Shown: positions 1 to 11,782 of the stretch, piece after piece
How positions within the stretch are numbered: the stretch's first letter is position 1
Layout: each line of letters starts with the position of its first letter
Notes under the pieces: generated by a model
The model's database searches: none
Told to the model about the DNA's origin: nothing
What the model saw: the letters and a program-made list of their open reading frames with translations, nothing else
Made by a program: the position numbers and the translations under genes
From: Typha latifolia
Taxonomy: Eukaryota; Streptophyta; Magnoliopsida; Poales; Typhaceae
DNA: 64,000 bases
Assembly: GCA_019914945.1 (NCBI GenBank)
Contig: CM034099.1
Coordinates: 248,001-312,000, forward strand
Direction: 5' to 3'

Positions 1-379
1 ACGATTTCCTCTTCTTGCTCGTGCCGGCTCCGGTGCTGGTAGTGTTGGGATCCGGGAAGCTGATGCGGGAGAAGACGCTTCCTTTTTGCTTCTTGTCTGG
101 CTTTGCGGGTTCGGGTGGTTGCTCGATTTGGTCCGAGGAGGAGGAGGACCTCTTCTTGCTGGTGCGAAGGTGCGGGGAGTGGCGCGAGGGCTCGCGAGGA
201 GGGGCGCGACGATCCAGACCCGACGCCTTTTCGGGTTGCTCGTTTCGATCAGATCGGTTCAGTGGACCACCTTCGGAGATCAACCTCTGCTGCTGTCAAA
301 GAACGATAATAAGACAATACTTAGAGAACCGATATTACCCAGATACCCCTACAACATCAAGCCCAACCTAAAAGCCAAT

Positions 380-413
<34 letters not shown>

Positions 414-3400
414 TATAGACAGGCTTGACAAAAAGGCCCATGGATCAGCGAAAAGCCTGATCGGAACACGAGAACCATATCTCCAGTATCATATAGTGAA
501 TTATTTACATTAAAAGGTATGTTGGACAAATTAATGTAAAGGGCACTTATTTAGTGGGTTCAATATTTTCCTACTGGAAAATGCTACACGTTCAGCAAAG
601 CTCAAACTCCCCGGCTGAATCCTAAAATTAGCGAAACAGCAGCAAGAAAAAGAGGCCCAATCTTCCAGCCATTTCGTAATAGTCTGGAAGACACCGAGGC
701 TCAAAAGGCGTTTCCTAGAGCTGAGCTTTAGTAAGCAGCCTCTCGGATTCACACAACAGTACAGACCTAAAATGAAGTAAATCATATAGGCGATCTGCTA
801 CCCAGCTCAGCTAGCTAACAGGATAAATTAAAGAAGAAAGCTGCCCTGCTATGAAACAAAGAACACGGTCGCACGTCTTGCATTGGTATGGAAATGACCA
901 ATTCCAAGTTTAGTTCTTTATGATTCAGCACACTGCCTTCCGAGGGGATTGCTCATGGCCGATCCTAACCATCATGATGATTTTCATGAAAGGATCAAAG
1001 GATGATGACGTAGTTTTGACAGCTATAGATCAATGTGACTAGTAATGCAAAAGTCTTGCCTCTCCACTTGATATCTGGTGCTGCTATAAGGATGAAACAT
1101 AGAGTACAAAATTGAACAAGAAAAATGATGGACAAAAAACAACATACAGGCTTTGGCTTTGACTTCACTGGTGGAATATCACTGGCACCGCCTGCTTCTC
1201 TTGTTTCCCTTCTGGGCCCCCTATCCCTGGAATGCTCCCTCTCTCTGCAACCAAACATCAACAATTATAGAGGTAAGCATGTCTGCAGATACTGGAAAAC
1301 TAGGTGATATCTCTTTCAAACTCGACTAAAGCTCAACTCGCATATGTGACAGATGGTTATGTTATTTCTCCCTGTTTGCAATCAGATTTCCGTGTTAAAA
1401 AACATAAAATGGCAGAGAAAAGGTAGTTGGAACTTGAGTTGAAGTACCAGATGGTAGCATAGACTTGCAGTAAACACAGACCAAATAGAGCCTTCGAAAT
1501 AGCTCACAGAACTAGATCCAATTTCAAAGGCCTCCTATCATCAATCAGAGGTGGTTGCAAACATGCAAACGAGAAAGACACAAAATGGAAAAGATATGCG
1601 AATGACAAAGATGCTTAATAATGACAAATTGTAGGATGGCCTCTAGACTATTTATAAAGAAAGCTAAATTTGTTGGTTAAAAATATAAAGAAGAACTAAT
1701 ATAGACTGAAGTCCAATCTAGGACCTCAACAAGGAGAATCCATTGTAGTCACTTGGCCAACTCAGAAGCGGCAAAAGGAAAGAAGCTAAAACTAGATAAT
1801 AAGATGCTTTCTATTACCTTTCATTAAGTCGTTCCATTTCACGTTTTCTCCTAAGATCAGCTTTCCTTGCCTCAAACTCTTCCCTGCTCATAACTGGTGG
1901 CCCCATATTCATGCCCATGCTGCTGACAGCTAACTCAGACAAATCCCTAGAATAGTTTTCATCAATTTAGCCATGTGATGCAAAATAACATTTATTAAGC
2001 TAATGAATCAAATAAAGAAAGGGAATGCAAAATATTAATCTATAACCACCAAAAAATAATGGGCAATTGCAATAGAACTATGAGAGATATTTTCCAGAAA
2101 CAAAAAAAAGCTTGATACCAGCACATAATTTACTATTTTCAAAGCTTTTCATTAACAGATGAAAATGTCCAATCAATAAGACCTTGCAAATAACCACACT
2201 ACCTTGGAACATGTGGAGGCATCATATAACCTTGCGCAACAAATGGATCATGTGGCATGATCCCCCCACCAAAAGGAACATCAAAAGGACCTGGTGTATA
2301 ACCCATGTAAGGCATCGGACCACCAAAAGGTGCCATATACCCTTCAATTCCCAAAGGCATTCCACCATGCCAATATTGGTTGTAGCCTGATGCAGCAAAT
2401 GGCATCCCAGCAAAATTTTCAGCTCCAATATCTTGATAATTTCTCCATTGCATGTCAGAAGCTACAGTGAGGGAGAAAATTAAAATTCATGATAATGACA
2501 AAACATACAAGACTGATGTTTGAAAAATACAGAGCAAAGGATAATCATCTCCAACTGCATACTCATTTAATATAAGGCAGTTGAACTAAACAAAGTCATT
2601 ATCTAGCTGATATTACGCAGAAACTGCCAAAATGCACTCACCACTTCCAGGAAGGCGTGTTTTTTTCTTCTTCTTCTTCTTTCCTGATAAAACAAAAAGA
2701 ATGAACCCTTATTAGGAGCCAAGGAAAAAGAGGAAAACGGATGTTTCTTAGATAGATGAAGAATCTAAGAAAAAATATTGACGAAAACATCGACCAGCTT
2801 TAAAAAAGACACCACCTTGCAAATATAGAAAGGGGCATCAGCATCCATACATTCAGTTCACCACTAAATTGCTGATTCTACTTCCTACTGGTCTTCTACT
2901 TGCTATATAATAATACAGTTGGTATGACTTATTTAATTTTAAATGAAAATTGAATGTTGTCTACAAATTTATTTTCACCAATCACAGCATCAGATATGCA
3001 TTACTTTACTGCATATGATTGAACTCCATCGTCACAAAAAGACAATTAAGTCTTGACAACATCCAACGACATGATTTCACTCCATCTACAAATTTAGGCA
3101 TATATAATAATAACACTCACTAGTATATATTTTCCGTGAAATATTAAATTGTCCTAAGAAACTTGACCAAAAACCCAAATGCCCATCAGATGTGCCTGGT
3201 AATCCACAAACTAAAATGGGAATCTATAGCTAGAAGTACTTAAAAAAAATTAAAAAATCAACATTGCAAAGTGCTTTTCACACACCTTGCTCACCAGCAA
3301 GCAGCTTTTCCTGGACATCTTCAGAAACAGGAGCAACCTCTGGCGATTTAGGCTCTCGTGCACTTGTTGATTCTGGTGTTGCTTCAGAAGCATTCCCAAT

Positions 3401-6234
3401 TACCATAGCTTTCTTGTCTGAAGAAGTAATATCAACATTTGCAGCCTTCACTCCGCTTGCACTCTCAGCTTCAGGAGAATGCTCCACAGGAGGAAGTCCC
3501 TTTGGTCCATCTCTGGAAGCAACAGACGGAGTAGGAGATGGGATTTTGGATTGTACAGGACGAGCTGATTCCATATCCTGCACTTGCACCAAACTTCCAG
3601 CATTTTCTGTGCTACTGGTTGTTGACTCCAATATACGGCTGATAGTTTCTCTAAGTGTTTTATTTGGAAGAAGGTCATCTGCCAATATACTTGTGGCCCC
3701 ACAAACACACATTGACTTGGTAATTATGTAGTCTCTAATGCCTAATGGAGAAAGCCATAGGTACAACTCAAAGACAGTTCAAACCAGGTAAATGTATAAA
3801 AAATAATGCAAAATATTAATGGTCCAGCAAATGCTATAACACGAAGTACTAGAAAAAAATTAGAGACCAAGATGATGTAAAGGTTATAGACAGGTCATAT
3901 ACACTTGCGAGGTACTTTAATTCTGACCTGAAAAAAGCTCATTTTCATTATTTTTTTCCAGTAAGACTGATGAGGAAAGTACCATATCAAAATTCCCTCA
4001 CTAGTAACAGAAGAAAATAAGTTTGAAAAGTATGGCACTTACATCTGTCACAAAAACTCCTGAAACAACACTTGCTAGTTAAAACAGCATCTTTCATTAC
4101 TTCTTTACACAATGGGCAGCGCAATTCTGGTGGAAGATCACTGACAGGACGAGTGGTCGGTATGCCTTCTATTTCCTTCTCAAATGCAGCTCTATTAACA
4201 AGAAAGATCCTCATGTTCCAAATATTATTGAAATGCCATTTAAAAAAAAGGGAACTTCAAGGTAAAGTTACAGCTTACTCATTTGGCTTTAGAACAGCAA
4301 CAGCACCACTTGGCAAAGCATACGAGCCATCAGGAGTTGCCATCAGCATTGATTTTGGAATGCCTGTTGGGGGTTTCACCCTTCGAATGTCGTAATTAGG
4401 GTCACCATTTGTCGGGCAATGCTGAATAAAATGACCTGAACAATAACATTTGCCCAGTGAATGTAAACTTACTGTTACTGAACCCCGTAAGAAAAGACAA
4501 ACCAACACCAACATACCAGGCACTTTGCATCTATGACAGACGTAGCCTGCTGGAGGAGTTTTGCGCTCAAACCCACTGCGGCCTTCTCATAAAAACACAA
4601 AAACAAGGGAATGTAGGCATCCAAGAAAATGGAATAGCTTCTTAAGAATATGACAGACATAAATCTACATTACATAACAAAAACCTGCATCCACTACTGT
4701 CATGAATTGCATGAAGGAATGAGTAGAGTATTATCATCACTAAGTTAAATGATACAATGTCACTCATTAAAAACAAATATCTTGTACTCTTGCACAGAAT
4801 GTAAAATTATGGGGGTCACATCACCTTGACTGTTTAATCTCATTCAGAATTAATATCCCACCACATTCAGTTTCAAAAAGAAAGAAATAAAGATGAAGTC
4901 ACTGTAAGGATTTGCAGTATTACCAAAACCACGTCCACCAGTCATCCTTGCACCCATTCCCCTTCCATAACCTCTGCCGGCACCATATGATTCTTGAGAT
5001 TGGCTGCAAAGAATGTTCACCAGGTGAAAATGCTACATTATGGAGAATGATGACCACCATTATCTCCTTTGTTTTTTGCAGCTTTAAATCTTTGATAAGC
5101 ATCATAATACTGTTTCATTGTTTAAAAGATAAACTAAGCCTTCAATGAATCTCACCCATTCCAGTCAAGGGCAGATGCGCCAACTAAAGCTTTAATCTTG
5201 TTATCCTCATCAGCCTTGTCCACTGGAGAAATATCCACTGCTGTGATATTTGACTGAGATGGCAGCACTTCAGGAATGGCATACAAGTCATTACCAAACT
5301 CATCCCATTCTGATTCCTCATGCTGCAATGTTCAATAGATTTATCATCCGAACATAGTATTTGTCAGAAGTCCTCCTTGTACAATTTCAACAATATGATT
5401 CTACTGATTGGCATTAGAAAAGGGTAAATTAAAGTAACATTTGTCCAATGTAACGACATCTATGGGTACTTAAGCTTACATATTTCACTGTGGATGAATC
5501 ACCAATCAACGTGCTACTTTGAGTTAAAACATCTACTTTATCCTCTACAACTTTTGGCCTGCAGATGAAATGCAAATCTCAAGATAACTTCATCATTATC
5601 CTAGACCTGCTTTCCCTAACTTGCACGCAATAAAGTTGCAGAAAACAACTTATTACAGTAACATATCTAAACGAAAGCAAATGCTCAAGTTTCAGAGTGC
5701 GAAGTAGTACTCGTCTGGTTCAGTAACAATAGTCTTCCGTGGTCGTCCTGGAACTCGACGAATCAATACCGATGTGTTTTTAGGTATCATAGCTGCTTCA
5801 TCTACATACTCTGAAACCGGAAAGTGAAGAATACAAAAAGTCCATATGAATCCACATATCAACCCAAATTCCCCAAGAAGGTAATACAACAGAAACATAT
5901 ACCCTTAGCCCATCCGTTAAAATCCCAAATGCATGTATCATTGTCATTGCTATTAAGCTTTTCTCTTTTATGGTCTTTGATGCTAACTATCCACTAAAAT
6001 ATATATTGGTATACAAAATGAAACTATTTGAGGAATCAACAAAATTTTGTCTTTGAGAAAGAACCAACCTTCGTCAGTCTGTGCATTTGTGACCATGAGG
6101 TCAAAATCTGTACCCCTTCCCAAATGCTTGGATTCAAAAATCCTTTCTTTCAAATTGGCAACAGATATGAATTGCCCCTCAATGGGAATAGAGTCGTAAT
6201 CTTTTGCACTTTTAAACTTATAATACACAGCCAT
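1..6234 (-). CDS. PQT3-like / RBBP6-type RING E3 ubiquitin ligase (3' end beyond window)
   Basis: Fourteen exons are seen: 6234-6069, 5810-5711, 5558-5480, 5322-5156, 5003-4924, 4582-4517, 4435-4279, 4191-4043, 3741-3286, 2683-2642, 2461-2203, 1946-1818, 1244-1148 and 292-1 (cut by the edge). All join in phase and give at least 746 residues. The start MAVYYKFKSAKDYDSI opens a DWNN ubiquitin-like domain (about residues 1-80). A CCHC zinc knuckle (CHRCKVPGHFIQHC, about 212-226) is followed by a RING-like finger (CPLCKEV...CCFRSFCDRC...CVCG, about 297-337), then a lysine run and a Gly/Pro/Met-rich stretch. MSREEFEARKADLRRKRE lies near residue 600. The last exon encodes KGSVFSRISFPD and basic Ser-rich sequence typical of the plant C-terminus. 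Arabidopsis PQT3 is an E3 ligase that negatively regulates oxidative-stress tolerance; the same role here is inferred. The family call is strong. The border of the last exon is the least certain part. Confidence 0.9.
382..414. repeat. AT/AC microsatellite in the last PQT3-like intron
   Basis: An (AT)n tract runs directly into an (AC)n tract, a compound dinucleotide repeat. It lies between the inferred last two exons, in an intron of about 855 bases (293-1147) where I see no other coding sequence. Confidence 0.85.
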
Positions 6235-6960
6235 TATTTTTCTTTCTTTCTGGTTTTCCTCTGATCTAAAAATGCACACCAGATAAACCACAAAGAAGAA
6301 AATTTTGCTCTAAATGGAGCTGCAAGCGAACTTAAAGCCTGAAAAATTGAAGCAGGCCTGGCAATAAGCTAGAACAACAGAAAAACATAGACATGTGTAC
6401 AAGTAATTAATCTCCCTCAATTCCTCAATGATCGCATCGGTGTCTTCTCCAATTCAACAAAGAACCACTCCGTGCTTTGTAGAGCGAATCACGATGCGAA
6501 CAGATAAACAGATCGAGAATTCGAGATCCGCCTAAAATCTCCAGGAGGAGCACAGTATGTAAGCCCGTCGGGTTGGGATTTCGACCAGCCGCTGCAAGAA
6601 ACCTCCACGGACGAACGAACCAAGCCCCAAAGGGGCAAAGACCTCAGATAGGCTCACCAGATTGCTATCGCCGGAAAACCTCCTCGAACACGATCTACAG
6701 GAATCCGAAGACGCTGTGGACCGATCTAAAGCCACCGGATCTCCGAGAATAGTAGAAGAAGGTCTTCTACGGATCTTAAACCTCCAAATCGAGCGGCGAA
6801 GAAATCATAGATCGATCCGCCGGAGAGAACAATCCGGTCGATAAATCAACTAGATAGATCGATTCTAACGATCGATGCGCAGGAGGAGAGGATAAGGCCT
6901 CCGAAGGTGAACAGAGTTAGGGTTTCCTACTTGACGAAAGAGGATTTGAGGGGCAAAAGA
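6235..6960 (-). other. 5' leader of the PQT3-like gene, probably with an intron
   Basis: The DNA between the TATA box near 6985 and the ATG at 6234 is GC-rich at 6530-6950 and AT-rich at 6235-6500. This fits a leader exon upstream and a leader intron next to the first coding exon. A 67-codon open frame at 6735-6532 lies in the leader, but its annotated start is not ATG and I see no family resemblance. The exact leader splice sites were not fixed. Confidence 0.45.
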
Positions 6961-6980
6961 GTAAGGCCTCCTCGACGGGG

Positions 6981-6990
6981 CTATTTATAG
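6981..6990 (-). promoter_or_regulatory. TATA box for the PQT3-like gene
   Basis: On the minus strand the sequence reads CTATAAATAG, a near-perfect plant TATA box. It sits about 30 bases upstream of the GC-rich leader, with no competing TATA nearby. Transcription would start around 6950. Confidence 0.6.
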
Positions 6991-7674
6991 ATACGCGTAG
7001 CTAGGAAAGATGCGTGGTAATTGGACCGGCTTAATTGTGCTTCGTTTATCTCAAATCGGCCCAATAAGGGCCCGTTTGGTTGGGTAGATTTGGCCCAAAC
7101 AATTAGGCCTATATGCTTCATAATGACAGATGTAGCTTTTTTCGCCCAATAACTTCATGATAACTACAGTAGCACGAATTCGCGATTCGCCAGACAGACC
7201 AAAATAGACTGTTTATTTACAACACTTCCAGAGCTAATTAGGGCTATGTAATTGTCCTATACAAACCTCAGCCTATCAGCTAATCATTACCCTTAATTCA
7301 GGCAGAACTCAGGCTTTAGCTCGTGATGAAGTTATGCACTTATGCTTGTATCAAAATCACTACTTATAATCCGAAGCATTGGCCCCTAAAATGGAGAAGA
7401 GCTGCATGCAAATACACCAAATATGTGCGTATCGGATTCGTCTTGTGACTTCTGGGCCTCGTCTCCGACTCCGAAGGTAATAGTTAGTAATAAAGACGAA
7501 AAAAAAAACTCTCAAATTTCTCTTGCTCCTCGCAGTAAAGAGCAATGGAGAAGTGGGTATTGGTGCCATAGTAAAGAGGTAATAATTTCCTCTTCTTTTT
7601 TCATGTTGATCCTATTCTTTTTGCATTGGTGTACTCGATCTTTTATTTTTCATTACCGTCAAAGGAACAAAAGA

Positions 7675-7709
<35 letters not shown>

Positions 7710-9986
7710 ATTTCCATCCTCAACCGGTTGGATACAAGGACTGCAATGTGGAAATCCCTCCCTCGTCAAGTTCGACTTTGACGCCAGAGCTCTCTTGCCA
7801 CCTGCGTTACCACCGCATGCAAAGAAGACTTTTTGATCTATAGGAATGAGGCGTTACTGAATACACAGAGAAGGGAGTTGTTACAATGTCAATTGTATCG
7901 CAGTTACATCTATTCGGCATCTGAGGATCGAAGTACGAGAAGCTTAGTGATGGAATTATTGGAGTCTGGTAGAGAAGGGAGAAAGTACCTGCTAGGAACG
8001 CTTTTAATTGATTTTCCTCACATAACACATCTAGAAATAAGGTATGAGAATCTAGAGTGAGACATCATGGACGTCTTCCAACATGGATGCGGCAAACATC
8101 CAAGAGCCATGCAAGATAGCGACGAAGAAATGTTCAGCAACGTACAGCTCTTTCTTGAGTTTGTTGGAAACCCTCTAATTTCAGGCACTATCATTTAAAG
8201 GTGTTGAAGATGTTCTGCTTCAGAGGGACGCTGTGGACCGATCTAAAGCCATCTCTGAACTGTATCCATCGTTTGAATCCCTTATTCTGACTAATAAGAA
8301 CACGATTTCTCCGTCTGCCGATCTTGCCAGATCTTTCCAACCCCTGAGTGATGAAGGGTAGAGCCACAATACTGGAGCAAATCAGAGATGGGATTTCCAC
8401 CGGTGCCCGTATAGTTATATTGTGATTTTTTTTTTCTTTTAGCATAGAAAAAACGGACTCTATTCGTCTATAAGTTATATGAGGTTCATGTATTTCGGGT
8501 TAGATGCCCAAACCAACATTATTTTCAAAGTACTATGTGATACAATTATACAAAGAGAGAAAATTTTGAGATCAAACGTTGTGGAAGATGATAGTGTTGT
8601 TCTTGACAAAGGATGAGAGAAGTGTGTTAGTGGTGATAAAACAATAGGAATGCGTCTGGGGCATGACTACTCACTGAGCAAAGCATGCTAATGGGCGGTT
8701 ACTAAGACACCCTTCTTCACTCTCTCACATATTCCATCTTGTGAAAACCCACCTAAACAGTAATCTAGTGATTAGGCAAATAATTTATTCCGAGAACATT
8801 CTTGTTTCCTATAGAGAACTTCTACCGAGCTGTCACATTTGCCAATTGATCAATTTTTGTAAGCTTCAAAATATCATTACTATGAGAACATCACAACTGA
8901 TTAACGGCAATGACATAAGCAAACAGCAAGATAAACCAAGGTTGAAGGTAGCCGATTTATCCACGAATAGCTGCTGGAAGGAGGGAGGAAAGGCCGAACA
9001 GGAATCTAGACGTCGGTCAAGATTATTGACGACACAATCATTACATAAGCAAGAAAGAGGAAGATGGTTATCTGAATAAAGAATTTTGGGCTTGGGGCAG
9101 CTACTGCTCTGCAGATTAGAACAAAAACATTAGACTTTACCACATAAAAGTAATATGAGCAATTGTGTGAAGGATATGATATAAGAAAGTTGCTAAGATA
9201 ACCTTGCAGTATACTGAGTATAATCTCACGGTGATTAATAGCATGAGTTAATCTAATATCCCTGGCTCATGGAAGTATTAGAAGTATGCTGAGATCAGTA
9301 TAATGACCACTGAGCACTTCTTAGCAAGAGATATCTAAATAGAAAATGCTCTGCGAGTATCATAAAACCAAAAGCAGATTTGCTCACCCCCAAAGAGTGT
9401 TCTTCTCATTTGATTGGGATGTTTCAATTCAAAACTGATGGTATTTGTCATAGCAACATGAACCACAGGTTGCTCCCCCGCACCAAGAACTTTCTGCACG
9501 ACTAGGCAGAAAGGAATGCCAAAGGGCTTTGAAAGGCGCAGGCAATCAAGCTAGAACTTAGAAGAACATTTAAGACCAAAAAAAAAAACGAAGAGAACCG
9601 CGTAATAATAGTCGACGAGAAAAACATCAAAACTTCTTCCAGTCTCTAGAGTTAATTAATTAGATTCGGATATTACTTTTAAAGCAATAAAATGAAAAAC
9701 TGAAACCCATTTTGGGGGAGGAAAATCTTGTGCTCATAGATCATAGTGCTAACATACTAATCGTTTTGATATCAAAGTACTCGATGAGTTTTAAACCGTT
9801 CGCTAAATGGGCTTCTCTACGGCCCAGTTTGGGTGGTGAATAATAATATAAAGTCATGAACAAGTTAAAAAGGTAATTATACTTTAAAAAAGACAAGGTA
9901 AGGATGCCTTCGGTAAAATGAATCTATTTTTATTTTTTTTCGCTAAGCGTAAACGGCCAGTGGCTTTGCGCCTTGTGCCGGGAACG
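6991..9986. other. Intergenic region between the PQT3-like and PPR genes
   Basis: This region holds an (AT)n microsatellite at 7677-7707 and a 25-base segment at 8227-8251 identical to part of the PQT3-like leader (6710-6734). Short open frames (for example 7833-8060 and 8741-9079) show no recognisable domain or codon pattern. The last few hundred bases should contain the PPR gene promoter, but no clear TATA box was seen. Confidence 0.5.
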
Positions 9987-11782
9987 ATGGCGCCGATGGC
10001 TAGGGTTTTATCGATCACGAGGCGGCGTTTCTGGCGTCAAATCCAGACATCTCCTTCCCCTCCGTCTCCCACCGCCAACCCTCTCCTTGTGAGGTTGCTA
10101 AGGGAGCCAGATTTGGGCGTCAAGATCGCGTTGGAGGAGGACAGCTCAATGGCTCGGTGCGATTCCTCGTTTTGGGAGCACATCGTGGCAGCCCTACAAT
10201 ATTCTGCGCCTAGAAAAGCCCAACTGGTAATGCAAACACAAACCGTGAGTGTTATTAGCTCAGCGACTGAGATATTAGAGTAGATGATGTACCAAATGGT
10301 GGTTTTTTTTCTTACAGGAATTCGATCGCAATCAAATTTATATTGCAGTCATAATCTTTAATCACTGTTACATTAAAGAGTTTAAGACCGCATAAGAAAG
10401 TTCCACTGTATAAATTATCGCCTCTCCTGATAGTTCTGAAGTACAAGATGTCAAGGTATTATACTTCAAAATTTATAAAATGATCTTAGTTTGAAAGGTA
10501 AAACGGAATTCCTTATAAAAAATTAAACAGAAATATTAGAATAGGTAGAAAAAAAAATTCAATTTGGTTTATCAAATTTCAACTAGTATGATTGAAATCA
10601 TCACTACCGGTGATGCCAGAAATTTATCAGTGGGAATTTTTCTGCAGTGGAATTCTGGAGGGTTGGTGCAATTTTTATCTCATCTTAGATTCCCTGTATT
10701 GAGTTATCATATGTTTTATTGAACCGTTTTGAAGTGGTCACTGTCTGAACCCAGTTCATTTTCTCATGTACAAAATTAATCAGGTCTTGGAATGGAAATT
10801 AGATAAGCTATTGAAGGAACGTGTCCTAGAAAGGGACCCATATTTGAAGCTAATTTCATTCTGTGGGGGAATGGGTAATATTCCCTTTGCTATGAGGGTC
10901 TTTACATCAATGGAGGAAGAAGGCATTCGGCCAAATTCATGCATTTTTAATGCTCTAACTACAGCCTGCTTGTCATCGGGGGACTTTGTCACTGCCTTGA
11001 GCTTGTTTGAGATAATGGACAGGATGGAGGACTGCAAACCCAACCTGGCAACCTATAATGTGTTTGTTTCTGCATATTCCAAGCTGGGAAATGGTCATGG
11101 CATGATGAGCTGGTACTTAGCTGCAAAGAAAGCTGGGTTTTCTCCAAGTATTGAGACTTATGAGTCCCTAATCATAGGGTTTATACAATCAGGGAAATTT
11201 GATGTTGCTGATCGGTTCTTTGAAGAGATGGTATCAGTAAAAATCGTGCCAAATCTGACCATTTTGGAAGCCAAGCTTGAGGGGCTGTGCAAAATAATGA
11301 AATTGGATGGAGTCAGAGGGTTTCTGAAGTTCATTACTGATGGAGGATGGGAGCTGACTGAAGCTATGGTGGAGAAGCTTCTGCAGTTGTATTTGGATTT
11401 GGGGGTGGTTGAGGAGATGGAAAAGCTACTTGGTTTCATGAGACTTGGCGCGCATTTTTCTGTTTTGCCACGAGTGCATTGTGGAATTATCAGATTACAT
11501 GCTTACTCCGATAGATTGGATGATATGGAGCATGCTGTTCGGAGATTGCTGGAGGGAGGAATGATCTTTACATGCCCGGAAGACATTGAGGCAGTCATTT
11601 GTTGTTACTTCCGCCGGAAGGCTTTCAATAGGTTGGATTTGTTCTTGGACCAGATACATGATTCATATAATCTTGCAAGATCTACTTATGATCTATTAGT
11701 TGCTGGGTATCGGAAGTTTGAATTATACGAGAGACTAGATCTATTAATAAATGATATGAAGAGGGCTGGGTTTGCATCATGA
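9987..11782 (+). CDS. P-class pentatricopeptide repeat protein
   Basis: Two exons, 9987-10226 and 10784-11782, join in phase 0 across a GT..AG intron of 557 bases to give 412 residues. The start is the ATG of MAPMARVLSITRRRF. This Arg-rich, acid-poor N-terminus looks like an organelle transit peptide; an upstream in-frame ATG at 9918 is less likely. Exon 2 carries degenerate 35-residue PPR units, recognisable from phrases such as IRPNSCIFNALTTACL, KPNLATYNVFVSAYSKLG and FSPSIETYESLIIGFIQSGK. There is no E or DYW tail. P-class PPRs bind single-stranded organellar RNA for stability, splicing or translation; the target cannot be read from sequence. The layout resembles Arabidopsis At2g30780 as I remember it, a tentative link. 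Confidence 0.85.

Noticed and set aside
1039..1083. Terminal exon of the PQT3-like gene ending QISSGEARLLHY-stop
   Set aside because: It fits phase and splice signals, but the exon at 292-1 also fits phase and carries KGSVFSRISFPD typical of the family tail, so this stretch is better read as intron.
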